Shown here piece by piece: positions 50,385-59,510 of a stretch of DNA of 64,000 nt. A program made the position numbers and the translations under genes. The notes beneath the pieces were generated by a model. That model had not been told where the DNA came from. It did no database searches and saw nothing but the letters and a program-made list of their open reading frames with translations. Within the stretch, counting starts at the first letter, position 1. Every line of letters begins with the position of its first letter. The DNA comes from Tabrizicola sp. TH137 (lineage in GTDB: Bacteria; Pseudomonadota; Alphaproteobacteria; Rhodobacterales; Rhodobacteraceae): positions 310,001 to 374,000 of the forward strand of contig NZ_PKRQ01000002.1 in assembly GCF_002855575.1 (NCBI RefSeq). The letters are read 5' to 3'.

Positions 50385-51709
50385 CGCGGGGAACGGTCGA
50401 TGGCCCGAAGCCGCAGGCGGGTGATGCGGTTCTCGCGCTTTTGCATCACTTCGAAGCGGAAGCCGTGGAAGATGAAGGCCTGCCCTTCGGCGGGGATCAT
50501 CTGCGCCTCGTGGATCACAAGGCCCGCGATGGTGTTGGCCTCGTCATCCGGCAAGGTCCAATCCATCGCGCGGTTAAGGTCGCGGATCGTCATGGCCCCG
50601 TCCACGAGGTAATCGCCGCCATCGGTGGGGGTCAGGCCGCCATCCTTGGCGACGACGTCGAATTCATCGGTGATCTCGCCCACGATCTCTTCGAGGATGT
50701 CTTCCAGGGTGATGAGGCCCTGAAGGGCACCATATTCATCAACGACCAGCGCGAAATGGGTGCGCCGCTTGAGGAATTCGCGCATCTGTTCGTCGAGCGT
50801 GGTGGTTTCCGGGATGAAATAGGGTTTCATCGCCACCTTCACGATGTCGAGGTCGGAGAGGTTGCCGAGCCCGCCATCGCCATCGCCGCGCACCAGCCTG
50901 TCCACCTCGCGCAGCAGGTCCTTGGCGTGGATCACGCCGAGGATGTTGTCATCACTGTCACGAAAGATCGGCAGGCGCGTATGGGGGGAGGCCAGCGCCT
51001 GGGTGAGTATGCGTTCCGGGGGATCATCGGCGTTGATCATCTCGATCTGGCGGCGGTGGCGCATGATCTCGTCCACCGTGCGGTGGGTCAGGTCCAGCGC
51101 GCCAAGCAGCCGGTCGCGGGCATCCTTTTCCACCGCGCCTTCGGAATGGCCGAGCGCGATGGTGCCCGCGATCTCTTCCCGCATGGCGGTCAGGCGGCCG
51201 GCATCGTTGCCGGTCACGCCAAAGCCGCGCAGGATCAGCCGGACCACGGCCCGCACGACCGAGACGACCGGCGAAAAGATCAGGATGAGGACCCGGATCA
51301 CCGGGGCGACACGGCTGGCCACCGGTTCGGGGAAGGTGATGGCCAGCGTCTTGGGCAGCACCTCGCCGAAGATCAGGACCAGCGCCGTCATCACCAGCGT
51401 GGCAAGGGCGACGCCGGATTCCCCGAACATCCGCACGAACAGAGCCGTTGCCAGAGAGGCCGAGAGGATGTTGACGATGTTGTTGCCCAGAAGCAGCGCA
51501 CCGATCATGCGTTCGCTGTCTTCGGTCACCTTCATCGCCGTGGCCGCCCCGCGCGACCCCTTGTCGGCCTGGGCTTTCAGCTTGCCACGGGAGGCGGCTG
51601 TCAGCGCCGTCTCCGAACCCGAAAAGAAGGCCGAAAGACAAAGCAGCAGAAGGATCGCCAGCGCCGTGATCCAGAAGGCGGCATCAAGGGTCATCGAAGG
51701 TCCGTTCAT
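50381..51709 (-). CDS. CNNM/CBS-domain membrane protein (CorC/hemolysin C-like)
   Basis: A 442-residue protein with an N-terminal CNNM (DUF21) domain of about four membrane segments (LLLLCLSAFFSGSETALTAAS, MIGALLLGNNIVNILSASLATAL, FGEVLPKTLAI), a CBS pair around residues 205-330 (HTRLPIFRDSDDNILGVIHAKDLL; FALVVDEYGALQGLITLEDILEEIVGEI) and a C-terminal CorC/HlyC domain. Family members act in magnesium export or homeostasis; the old hemolysin label is misleading. It is 4-base convergent with the HerA-like gene and 37 bp downstream of xerD. Confidence 0.92.
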   Translation of the reverse strand: MNGPSMTLDAAFWITALAILLLLCLSAFFSGSETALTAASRGKLKAQADKGSRGAATAMKVTEDSERMIGALLLGNNIVNILSASLATALFVRMFGESGVALATLVMTALVLIFGEVLPKTLAITFPEPVASRVAPVIRVLILIFSPVVSVVRAVVRLILRGFGVTGNDAGRLTAMREEIAGTIALGHSEGAVEKDARDRLLGALDLTHRTVDEIMRHRRQIEMINADDPPERILTQALASPHTRLPIFRDSDDNILGVIHAKDLLREVDRLVRGDGDGGLGNLSDLDIVKVAMKPYFIPETTTLDEQMREFLKRRTHFALVVDEYGALQGLITLEDILEEIVGEITDEFDVVAKDGGLTPTDGGDYLVDGAMTIRDLNRAMDWTLPDDEANTIAGLVIHEAQMIPAEGQAFIFHGFRFEVMQKRENRITRLRLRAIDRSPR

Positions 51710-51746
51710 GGTTGCTCTGGCATGATGGGCAAGGAAGGGCGCAGGC

Positions 51747-52697
51747 TCAAGCCTTGCCGGGAGGGCGGGCGAGGGGATGATGGCCCAGCACCAGGTCTTT
51801 CAGGTGATCGTCCAGGACATGGGTGTAGATTTCCGTCGTCGCCACATCGGCATGGCCAAGCAGGGTCTGGATCACCCGCAGGTCGGCCCCGCCGGCAAGC
51901 AGATGGGTGGCAAAGGCGTGGCGGAGGGTGTGGGGCGTCACGCGGGCCGGGTCGATGCCGGCGCGCAGGGCCATGTCCTTCAGCATCAGGTGGAAATGCT
52001 GGCGGGTCAGATGGCCGTCTGCCCCCGATCCGGGGAAGAGGTGGCGGCCCGGAGGGCGCCCCTTCCGGCGGGCCGCCTCTTCGGCGCGGTCAAGTTCGGC
52101 AAGCCAGTCCGCTAGCGCCGCGCGGGCGGGGGGGGAAAGGGGGACCATCCGTTCCTTCCCCCCCTTGCCGCGCACCAGGATCATCCGGGGATCGCCCCGG
52201 ACGGCCGCGACCGGCAGGGTCACAAGTTCCGACACCCGCATCCCGGTGGCGTAGAGCAATTCCATCAGGCAACGGTTGCGCAGCCTTTCCTCTTCGGTCC
52301 TGCCCTTGTCGCGGGCGGCGGCAAGCAGGCGTTCGACCTCGTCCATCGACAGGGTCTTTGGCAGGCGCTGCGCCGCGCCGGGCCCGTGGATGCGCAGGGC
52401 CGGATTGTCTGCGCGCCAGCCTTCCTCATGCGCGAAGCGGAACAGTTGACGCAGCGCCGAAAGACGGCGCGCGCGCGTGGCCTTCGACAGGCCTGCGGCC
52501 TCGCAGGAGACGAGATAGGCTTCCACATCCTCGCGCGTTGCGGCGGCGAAGCTGCTGCCCCGGCGCGCCAGCCATCCCATGGCATCGGCCAGGTCGCGCC
52601 CATAGGCAAGGCGCGTGTTGCGGGCGGCATCGCGCTCTGCGGCCGCCGCTTCGAGGAAAGTGGAAATCCATTGGCTGTCGGCACTCGGGGCGGGCAT
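51747..52697 (-). CDS. xerD: Tyrosine recombinase XerD
   Basis: A 316-residue XerD that with XerC resolves chromosome dimers at dif. The SAM-like N-terminal domain spans residues about 8-105. The catalytic residues are Arg154 (ATGMRVSEL), Lys178 (RGKGGKE), His256 and Arg259 (HTLRHAF), His282 (LLGHADV) and the nucleophile Tyr291 (TEIYTH). Its location next to conserved housekeeping genes (CNNM protein, aroK) argues for the host recombinase rather than a mobile integrase. Confidence 0.93.
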   Translation of the reverse strand: MPAPSADSQWISTFLEAAAAERDAARNTRLAYGRDLADAMGWLARRGSSFAAATREDVEAYLVSCEAAGLSKATRARRLSALRQLFRFAHEEGWRADNPALRIHGPGAAQRLPKTLSMDEVERLLAAARDKGRTEEERLRNRCLMELLYATGMRVSELVTLPVAAVRGDPRMILVRGKGGKERMVPLSPPARAALADWLAELDRAEEAARRKGRPPGRHLFPGSGADGHLTRQHFHLMLKDMALRAGIDPARVTPHTLRHAFATHLLAGGADLRVIQTLLGHADVATTEIYTHVLDDHLKDLVLGHHPLARPPGKA

Positions 52698-52699
52698 GG

Positions 52700-54241
52700 C
52701 TAGCCCCGCCGTTCCAGCAGGACGAGTTCCAGTGCCGTGCGGCGCGCGGCCTTGTCCATCCCCACCTTGCGCAGGAGGGCGAGCCCGTCCGTCACCCCGT
52801 CGAGATCGCCCTGCACCCCGCGTTCGATCTTTTCGATGGCGATCAGGATGGCTTCGCCGATCCGTCCTTCTTCGACCAGTCGGGAAAGATCGGCATCGGG
52901 CTCATGGCCAAGAAAGGCCGGTGCGATTGCGCGGGCAAGGCTGTCGGGCGGGGTCAGGCCGTCCAGCCTTCCTTGGGCGAGGCCGATCAGGAAGGCCTCG
53001 CGCGGATTGGTCGGCTTGCGCGATGCGACGATGGATTCGAAATCCGGCGACAGAAGGCCGAGGGCAAAGGCGACCTGTGCCGCCTCTCCTTCGAAGGGGA
53101 TGGCGGAGAGGCGCTTGCCGTAAAGATCGGCGAAGGGCACCTCGAGTTCGGATTGCGTCATCTGCGCCCAGATTTCGGGGAGGATCTGGGCGATGGCCGT
53201 CTGGTCACCCTTGTCCAGCGCCGCCTCGAACTTCTGGAAAACCGCCACGCGATCCCACACACCGCCGGATGCGGCAGGACGGCGTTCGGTATAGAGGCCG
53301 AGCAGCGCGTTGGGGGAAATGGCCCCGGCCCGGGCCAGCCGTTCGGCCGCCTCGACCTGCGCCTTCCATCCGGCCTGCGGGCGCAGTTCGGCATGGGCGA
53401 AGGCGATGGGGAGGGTCGCGGTGGACAGCGGCTCGCCAATCGCCTCGAACATGCGCCAGGCGAGGGGGGTGATGCGGGATGGGGTGGCGAGGGGCGGTTC
53501 GCCCTCGAAAAGATCGGGGTCGAGGAAGCGGGACAGCAGCGCGTCCTCTTCATCCGTGATGTAGCCCAGGGCCTGGCCGGTGCGCAGTGTGAGCGCGGCG
53601 GCATTCCAGTCGCCGGACCGGGCGAGGCAGAAGATGCGCGCCGGAAAGGTGGGGGCAAGGCCGGGGGATTCCACCATGATGCGGCAACCGCGATCCTCTT
53701 CCCCTGTCAGCAGCGCGACGTCGAAGCTGCGCCGGAACAGGCCCGGATCGCGACTGCCCGCCGCATCCAGCAGGGCACGGGCCTGATCCAGCGCCCCCAT
53801 GGCCAGCAGCTTGTCGATCCGCGCCATCAGCAGGGTTGCGCCCGTCCCCGCATCGGCAGGAGGTTGCGCTTCGGCAAGCAGGACGGTGAGCAGGAGGCCG
53901 CGCAGGGCGGGCAGGCTGTCCACCCTTTCGGCGGTCAGGAGGGCGGCGATGTCCTCCGTCTGGCCGGGACCCCAGAGATTGGCAGGCAGGCCCGTCACCT
54001 GCGGTGGCAGCAGACCTACGGCATCGGCGGAAGGTGCGCCGATCACCGTGACGGCGACGGAGCCCTGCGTGGCCCCGGTCGTCGCCGTCGGGCGGGCCGG
54101 ATCGACGGGGGCAGGGGCGGGGGTCGCGACGGATTGCGACAGCCAGTCGATGGCGGAAAGCGGTTCCTGTGCCCGTCCCGCCAGCGGGGCCAGCAGGCAG
54201 ACTGCGGCGATGAGCCCAAGGCGGCTTGCCTCAATCGGCAT
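52700..54241 (-). CDS. Conserved exported protein of unknown function
   Basis: A 513-residue protein with a signal peptide (LGLIAAVCLLAPLAGRAQEP, cut near residue 24) and a Pro/Ala/Thr linker, followed by a long helical region with alternating short helices suggestive of TPR/SEL1-like repeats (LMARIDKLLAMGALDQARALLDAAGSRDP; FLIGLAQGRLDGLTPPD). No catalytic motif is apparent. It lies between xerD (2-bp gap) and a 44-residue membrane peptide gene (11-base overlap), an arrangement that I recall from other Rhodobacteraceae. A periplasmic scaffold role is possible but not shown. Confidence 0.7.
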   Translation of the reverse strand: MPIEASRLGLIAAVCLLAPLAGRAQEPLSAIDWLSQSVATPAPAPVDPARPTATTGATQGSVAVTVIGAPSADAVGLLPPQVTGLPANLWGPGQTEDIAALLTAERVDSLPALRGLLLTVLLAEAQPPADAGTGATLLMARIDKLLAMGALDQARALLDAAGSRDPGLFRRSFDVALLTGEEDRGCRIMVESPGLAPTFPARIFCLARSGDWNAAALTLRTGQALGYITDEEDALLSRFLDPDLFEGEPPLATPSRITPLAWRMFEAIGEPLSTATLPIAFAHAELRPQAGWKAQVEAAERLARAGAISPNALLGLYTERRPAASGGVWDRVAVFQKFEAALDKGDQTAIAQILPEIWAQMTQSELEVPFADLYGKRLSAIPFEGEAAQVAFALGLLSPDFESIVASRKPTNPREAFLIGLAQGRLDGLTPPDSLARAIAPAFLGHEPDADLSRLVEEGRIGEAILIAIEKIERGVQGDLDGVTDGLALLRKVGMDKAARRTALELVLLERRG

Positions 54242-54365
54242 TCAGCGTCACCGGAACCTTCACTTCGCCCTGCACCGGGCTGAGATCGGCCAGATAGGCG
54301 AATCCCGTGAGCCCGGCGAATCCGAGGATCGCCAGAACCAGCACTGCCTTGAAGATGCGACCCAT
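54231..54365 (-). CDS. Small membrane protein, 44 residues
   Basis: The minus strand encodes MGRIFKAVLVLAILGFAGLT, then GFAYLADLSPVQGEVKVPVT and LNAD before TGA. One transmembrane helix (residues about 5-27) precedes a short polar tail rich in Val and Pro. Its stop overlaps the ATG of the 513-residue protein by 11 bases, so translation is coupled. It is too short for many gene finders, but the overlap and the sensible residue pattern support it. Function unknown. Confidence 0.65.
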   Translation of the reverse strand: MGRIFKAVLVLAILGFAGLTGFAYLADLSPVQGEVKVPVTLNAD

Positions 54366-54581
54366 GCGCCTTGCCTCGTCTTATTCCCGCCGCTTGCTGC
54401 GACGCTTGATAGTTGCGGCCCCCCGCAGAGCGGCAGGTCATGTGCTTTGCAGCAAAGCGCAAGGGCCGACCACGATTATATATGGCTTTCGCGGCAAGTT
54501 CACGCCATTGAAGGGGGTGGGAAGCATATGTCGGCGGGCGGATTTGCGCCGGACACGGAAAGGTGAAGCGGGCAGCGGGTG

Positions 54582-55124
54582 ATGCGTCGGCTGAAGAAGA
54601 CGGTTGTGATGGTGGGCATGATGGGGGCCGGCAAGACCGCCGTCGGGACGGCGGTGGCGCGGTCGCTCGCTGTCCCCTTCCTCGATTCGGACGAAGAGAT
54701 CGTGAAGGCCGCCCAGCGCAGCATCGCCGAAATCTTCGAACGCGACGGCGAACCCTTCTTCCGCGCCCGCGAAACCGAGGTTCTGGCGCGGCTTCTGCGC
54801 GGGACGCCTTGCATCCTCTCGACCGGTGGCGGGGCATTTCTTGCCGAGACGAACCGGCGGCTGGTGCAGGAGGCGGGTGTCTCGGTCTGGCTGCGCGCCG
54901 ATCTGGACCTTCTTTGGCAGCGCGTGCGGCACAAGACGACCCGGCCGCTCTTGCGGACCGGCAACCCGCGCGAGACGTTGCGCCAGCTTTACGAGGCGCG
55001 CGTGCCGCTCTACAGCCTGGCCGATATCGTGGTTGACAGTGCCGCCGACCTTTCGATTGACGAGATGGCGGCAAAGGTCGTGGCGGCATTGTCGGCCCGG
55101 CCCGATGTCCTGGAAGAGGAATAG
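54582..55124 (+). CDS. aroK: Shikimate kinase
   Basis: A 180-residue shikimate kinase with P-loop GMMGAGKT at residues 12-19, substrate-binding FLDSDEEIVKAAQRSIAEIFERDGE, STGGGAFL and the lid TTRPLL. ATG 54582 is adjacent to an in-frame GTG (54579); either could start it. Next gene aroB begins 3 bp after the stop, the common aroKB operon of the shikimate pathway. Confidence 0.95.
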   Translation: MRRLKKTVVMVGMMGAGKTAVGTAVARSLAVPFLDSDEEIVKAAQRSIAEIFERDGEPFFRARETEVLARLLRGTPCILSTGGGAFLAETNRRLVQEAGVSVWLRADLDLLWQRVRHKTTRPLLRTGNPRETLRQLYEARVPLYSLADIVVDSAADLSIDEMAAKVVAALSARPDVLEEE

Positions 55125-55127
55125 CCG

Positions 55128-56243
55128 ATGGCCCTGGATGTGGTTCCCGTGGCGCTTGGCGCGCGGTCCTATGAGGTGCGCATCGGCGCGGGCCTGATTG
55201 ACCGCGCCGGAGCCGAGATCGCCCCCCTGCTGGCCCGCCGTCGCGTCGCCGTCGTCACCGATGAGACTGTGGCGGGGCTGCATCTTTCGCGCCTCGTCGC
55301 CGCGCTGGAGGCGGAGGGCATGACGGTCGCCACGCTGGCGCTGCCGGCGGGCGAGGCGACGAAGGGCTGGCCGCAGTTCACGCGCTGCGTCGAATGGTTG
55401 CTGGAACAGAAGATCGAGCGGCGCGACATCGTGATCGCCTTTGGCGGCGGCGTGATCGGCGATCTGGTCGGCTTTGCGGCGGCCGTGCTGCGGCGGGGCG
55501 TGCGCTTCGTGCAGATTCCCACAACGCTCTTGTCGCAGGTGGACAGTTCGGTGGGCGGCAAGACCGGAATCAACACGGCGCAGGGCAAGAATCTGGTTGG
55601 TGCCTTTCATCAGCCCTCGCTGGTGCTGGCCGATATCGCGGTGCTGGACAGCCTGCCGCGCCGCGACTTCCTTGCCGGCTATGGCGAGGTGGTGAAATAC
55701 GGTCTCCTGGGAGATGCGGCCTTCTTCGACTGGCTGGAAGGTGCGGGGCCGACGCTGGCCGCCGATGCGGGCAATCTGCAACATGCGGTGCAGCGGTCTG
55801 TGGCGATGAAGGCAGGCATCGTCGAACGCGACGAGACGGAAGAGGGCGAACGCGCCCTTCTGAACCTTGGCCATACCTTCTGCCATGCGCTGGAAAAGGC
55901 AACGGGCTATTCTGATCGGCTGTTGCATGGCGAGGGGGTGGCGATCGGTTGCGCGCTTGCCTTCGAACTGTCGCAACGCTTGGGCCTCTGTTCGCAGGAA
56001 GCGCCCAGCCGGGTGCGGGCGCATCTTCGCGCGATGGGGATGAAGGTCGATCTGTCCGACATTCCGGGCGAATTGCCGGGGGCAGAGGACCTTGTCCGGC
56101 TGATGGGGCAGGACAAGAAGGTGATCGACGGCCGGTTGCGGTTCATCCTGGCACGCGGGATCGGCGCGGCCTTCGTGGCCGAGGACGTGCCGCCCGACCT
56201 TGTGACCGGACTTCTGGAAGAGGCGTTGCTGCGCGGGCGGTGA
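55128..56243 (+). CDS. aroB: 3-dehydroquinate synthase
   Basis: A 371-residue AroB that converts DAHP to 3-dehydroquinate. NAD-binding FGGGVIGDLVGFAAAVLRRGV and the metal and substrate region QIPTTLLSQVDSSVGGKTGIN, GYGEVVKYGLL and LNLGHTFCHALEKATGY (zinc ligands) are all intact. Second gene of aroKB. Confidence 0.96.
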   Translation: MALDVVPVALGARSYEVRIGAGLIDRAGAEIAPLLARRRVAVVTDETVAGLHLSRLVAALEAEGMTVATLALPAGEATKGWPQFTRCVEWLLEQKIERRDIVIAFGGGVIGDLVGFAAAVLRRGVRFVQIPTTLLSQVDSSVGGKTGINTAQGKNLVGAFHQPSLVLADIAVLDSLPRRDFLAGYGEVVKYGLLGDAAFFDWLEGAGPTLAADAGNLQHAVQRSVAMKAGIVERDETEEGERALLNLGHTFCHALEKATGYSDRLLHGEGVAIGCALAFELSQRLGLCSQEAPSRVRAHLRAMGMKVDLSDIPGELPGAEDLVRLMGQDKKVIDGRLRFILARGIGAAFVAEDVPPDLVTGLLEEALLRGR

Positions 56244-56256
56244 TCCGGACTGGGCC

Positions 56257-57792
56257 TTGAAGCGTGCAGGGCTAGTTCTGGCGGGGCAGAAGTTTCGGGG
56301 GCGCAACCGGGTGCATATCGTCGTGGCGGTTCTGGCGCTGATCGCCAGTTGTCTGTCGGTCTGGATGCTTGAGGCGGGCCGGGACGGGGTGACCGTCGCC
56401 CCTTTCACGGTGGCGGAAGGGCCGCCAGCGACGCTTTACCTGCCGGAGGGGGAAGGGCCCGCGCCGGTTGTCGTGATCGCCCATGGCTTTGCCGGATCGC
56501 GCCCCCTGATGGAGCCCATCGCCCTGACAGTCGCGCGGGCGGGATATGTCGTCGTCAGCTTCGATTTCATGGGGCATGGGCGCAATCCGCGCCCGATGAC
56601 GGGGGATGTCACCTCCATCGACGGCACGACGCGGCTTCTGGTGGAGGAAACGCTCCTGGTGGCCCGCGCCGCGCTGGCCCATCCGCGCGCCGATGGCCGC
56701 CTTGCCTATCTGGGGCATTCCATGGCCTCGGACATCATCATCCGCGCGGCCGCGCAGGCCCCGGAGGCGGGCGCGGTTGTCGCGCTTTCGGCCTTCTCCA
56801 AGGCGGTCACGCCGGAGTTTCCGCCGAATCTTCTGCTGATCACTGGGGAATGGGAGGGCGGTCTGGCCGATGCGGCGTTGGACATGCTGCATCTTGCCGA
56901 TCCGGGGGCCAGCCTCGGGCAGACGATCGGCGATCCGGGGCAGGGGACGGGGCGCCGGGCAATCCTTGCGCCGGGGGTGGAGCATGTGGGTATCCTGTAT
57001 TCGGGCCCGGCCCAGGCAGAGGCGGTGGCCTGGCTGAACGCTGCCTTCGGGCGCGAGGGAGGGGGCGATCCGGCGCCGCGCGGGCTGTGGATCCTTCTGC
57101 TGTTGCTGTCGGTGGCGACGCTTGGCTGGCCGCTGGCGCGGGCCCTGCCTGCCGGGCCGGGGCCGAAGCCCATCGCGCGGCGGGATTTCCTGCTGGCGGC
57201 CCTTCTGCCGGTCATCGTGGTGCCGCTGCTGCTTGCGCCGTTGCGCACGCAGATCCTGCCGGTTCTGGTGGCGGATTACCTGGTTCTGCATTTCGCGGCC
57301 TTTGGCGCGCTTGGCCTGGTCCTGCTGGGGCGCGCCGGTCATCTGCGCGGGCAATTCCCCGCCCGCATCTGGCCCATGGCCGCGCTGGTGGCGGTCTTTG
57401 CCATCGGGGTGATCGGCTGGGTGCTGGACCACTATGTCGCGTCCTTCCTGCCGCATCCGGGCCGTCTGCTGATCATCGGCGGGCTCGCGCTTGGGACGGT
57501 TCCCTATCTTGTTCTGGATGCCATCCTGACAGAGGGCGGGCGCGCCCCGCTCTGGCGGGTGCTCGTTGCGCGGGGCGGGTTCCTTGCCTCGCTTCTGATC
57601 GCAGTCGCACTGAACTTCGATCGGCTGATGTTCCTGCTGATGATCCTGCCGATCATCCTGCTGTTCTTCCTGATCTTCGGCACGATGTCGGGTTGGATCG
57701 GTCGGCGCACGGGGCGGCCCGCCATTGCCGGTGTCGGTTTCGGCCTGATGCTGGCCTGGGCGCTTGGCGTGACATTTCCGCTCTTTGCCTGA
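56257..57792 (+). CDS. Membrane-fused alpha/beta hydrolase
   Basis: A 511-residue protein. One N-terminal hydrophobic helix (IVVAVLALIASCLSVWML) leads into an alpha/beta hydrolase domain (about residues 55-275) with oxyanion VVIAHGFAGSR, GHGRNPRP and nucleophile elbow GHSMA with Ser155; EHVGILYS may hold the catalytic His. The C-terminal half has about seven hydrophobic segments (WILLLLLSVATLGWPLA; LMFLLMILPIILLFFLIFG). The start is TTG 56257; a GTG at 56311 is possible. Located just after aroB. Substrate unknown; fusions like this may act on lipids or acylated compounds. Confidence 0.75.
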   Translation: MKRAGLVLAGQKFRGRNRVHIVVAVLALIASCLSVWMLEAGRDGVTVAPFTVAEGPPATLYLPEGEGPAPVVVIAHGFAGSRPLMEPIALTVARAGYVVVSFDFMGHGRNPRPMTGDVTSIDGTTRLLVEETLLVARAALAHPRADGRLAYLGHSMASDIIIRAAAQAPEAGAVVALSAFSKAVTPEFPPNLLLITGEWEGGLADAALDMLHLADPGASLGQTIGDPGQGTGRRAILAPGVEHVGILYSGPAQAEAVAWLNAAFGREGGGDPAPRGLWILLLLLSVATLGWPLARALPAGPGPKPIARRDFLLAALLPVIVVPLLLAPLRTQILPVLVADYLVLHFAAFGALGLVLLGRAGHLRGQFPARIWPMAALVAVFAIGVIGWVLDHYVASFLPHPGRLLIIGGLALGTVPYLVLDAILTEGGRAPLWRVLVARGGFLASLLIAVALNFDRLMFLLMILPIILLFFLIFGTMSGWIGRRTGRPAIAGVGFGLMLAWALGVTFPLFA

Positions 57793-57994
57793 CCCTGACG
57801 CGGGGGGCGGGCCAGATGCGCGTCACGGGCTAACAACCGGGGCGGGCAGGCCGTTCCTGAGGGTGAAGGGTGTCGTGCAAGACCTCGGGGGGAAGAAGGT
57901 GACGTGTCCCGCATCGCTGAAAGGGCCACCCTGACAGGGTGCAGGACAACAGCCACGCCTCCCCGGTTCCGATTTCCCATTTTCCCGGTGTGCC

Positions 57995-59143
57995 ATGTAC
58001 GATAGCGCCGCTTCGCCTTCTTCTGCCACTGCCATGCCGGAACCCGACCGGCAGACACGGGCCAGGGTCCTGGCCGAACTGCGTGACAGCGAGCGGTTGC
58101 TGCGCGCCTCGATGGAGCATTCCCCCATCGGCATGGCCCTGACGCGGATGGATGGAAGCTGGATCGACGTCAATCCCGCGCTTTGCGAATTCCTCGGCTA
58201 TTCGAAGGCGGAACTGATGGAGGCAGGGTTCCGGAAAGTGACCCTGCCGGAGGATCGCGAGGCGACGGTGCAGACCGCACGCCGGATGGTCGCTTCCCAT
58301 CAGAAGAGCGTCCGTCTGGAAAAGCGCTATATCCATTCCAGCGGGCGGATCATCGTCGGCGTTCTGCATCTGACAGTGGTGCGGGACAGCGATGACAGGC
58401 CCATCATGTACATCTCGCAGATCACCGATGTCACGGCCGCGCGGCAACTGGAACATCTGAAAAGCGAATTCATCACCACGGTGAACCATGAATTGCGCAC
58501 CCCCCTGACCGGCATCATGGGGGCCTTGCGATTGCTGGAGGTGATGGCCGCCCAGATGCTGCCGGAAAAGGCGCAGGGCCTTGTGGGTGTGGCGGCGAAG
58601 AATGCGACACGGCTGAAGTCGCTGCTCGACGACATCCTCGAAATGGAGACGGTGATCTCTGACCAGAGCTTCTGGGTGGGGCAGGAGACGGACATGGCGG
58701 ACATGATCCGCGCAGCGGTAGAGGCGGTTGGGCCGAAATCCGAAGCGGCCAGGATTCCCGTCCGCATCCTTTCGGCGCAGGCCGGGGTCATCTGCGAAAC
58801 CGATCCGGATCGTCTGGGCCGTGTCCTGCGGATCCTGCTGTCGAATGCGGTGAAGTATTCCGATCCGGGTGGCGAGGTCACGGTGGAGTTGACGCAGACC
58901 GAAGGTCACCTCCGGGTCGCAGTGGCAAATGGCGGCCTGCCGATCCCCGAAGAGATGCGCGCCCATATCTTCAAACCCTTCGTGCAGGGCGAATCCACCG
59001 ATGTCCGGCGCAAGCAGGGCAGCGGTCTGGGTCTTGCCATCGCCAAGCACATGGTGACGTCGCTCGGCGGCGAGATCGACTATGTCAGCACGGAGGCCGG
59101 CACAAGGTTCTGGATCGACCTGCCGCAGCGCCGGAGCGGCTGA
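57995..59143 (+). CDS. PAS-domain sensor histidine kinase
   Basis: A 382-residue histidine kinase with no transmembrane segments. The PAS domain covers about residues 30-145 (LLRASMEHSPIGMALTRMDGSWIDVNPALCEFLGYS), the dimerisation domain has the phosphoacceptor His165 in TTVNHELRTPLTG, and the ATPase domain has LLSNAVKYSDPGGEV, and GSGLGLAIAKHMV. No response regulator lies beside it, so it is an orphan kinase. PAS type suggests sensing of redox, light or a small ligand; not determinable. Upstream gap 57793-57994 has no other gene. Confidence 0.92.
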   Translation: MYDSAASPSSATAMPEPDRQTRARVLAELRDSERLLRASMEHSPIGMALTRMDGSWIDVNPALCEFLGYSKAELMEAGFRKVTLPEDREATVQTARRMVASHQKSVRLEKRYIHSSGRIIVGVLHLTVVRDSDDRPIMYISQITDVTAARQLEHLKSEFITTVNHELRTPLTGIMGALRLLEVMAAQMLPEKAQGLVGVAAKNATRLKSLLDDILEMETVISDQSFWVGQETDMADMIRAAVEAVGPKSEAARIPVRILSAQAGVICETDPDRLGRVLRILLSNAVKYSDPGGEVTVELTQTEGHLRVAVANGGLPIPEEMRAHIFKPFVQGESTDVRRKQGSGLGLAIAKHMVTSLGGEIDYVSTEAGTRFWIDLPQRRSG

Positions 59144-59510
59144 GTGACCTACGAGAAATAATCCTCATCGACCGTCTGGATCGTGTAGGTGGCCCGCACC
59201 CGGACCCCCACGCCGTGCTTAAACATCAGGTCCGCGCTGTGCGATATGGCGTTCAGCAATGGAGTTTTTTCATAAACAAACTGTAGGCGCGAATCGATTC
59301 GCGGCAGTGGGTCAATGAAATGCGGGTTTTTTGTGGCGCAAGTTAACATGGGTTACACGCAAGGCGCGAGCACACTGGTCGTGCAAAATCGCTAACGCGA
59401 ACCGAGGGTTGCAAAGCATAGCACATGCGATTTTCCGTCTCTCACCGAACGATTCTGCGGGTGTATACGGAAGGGCAGTCTGCTGCCGCAGTGCGATGGG
59501 GGGAGTTCCA
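59144..59510. promoter_or_regulatory. Lower-GC intergenic region with a 16-bp palindrome
   Basis: This 367-bp gap precedes the VPLPA-CTERM gene. It contains CGCGAATCGATTCGCG at 59288-59303, a perfect 16-bp palindrome, then AT-rich sequence with TTTTTT runs at 59266 and 59328. A minus-strand ORF of 66 codons (59149-59349) has no recognisable relatives and is not called. The palindrome is a good candidate site for a dimeric regulator of the downstream gene. Confidence 0.5.

Noticed and set aside
51747-52697. xerD as the integrase of a mobile element
   Set aside because: Length, residues and housekeeping context (CNNM protein, aroKB) fit chromosomal XerD; no att repeats or cargo genes.
59149-59349. 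66-codon minus-strand ORF downstream of the histidine kinase
   Set aside because: No recognisable family, weak start, and it runs through the 16-bp palindrome; may be the relic of a gene but cannot be supported.
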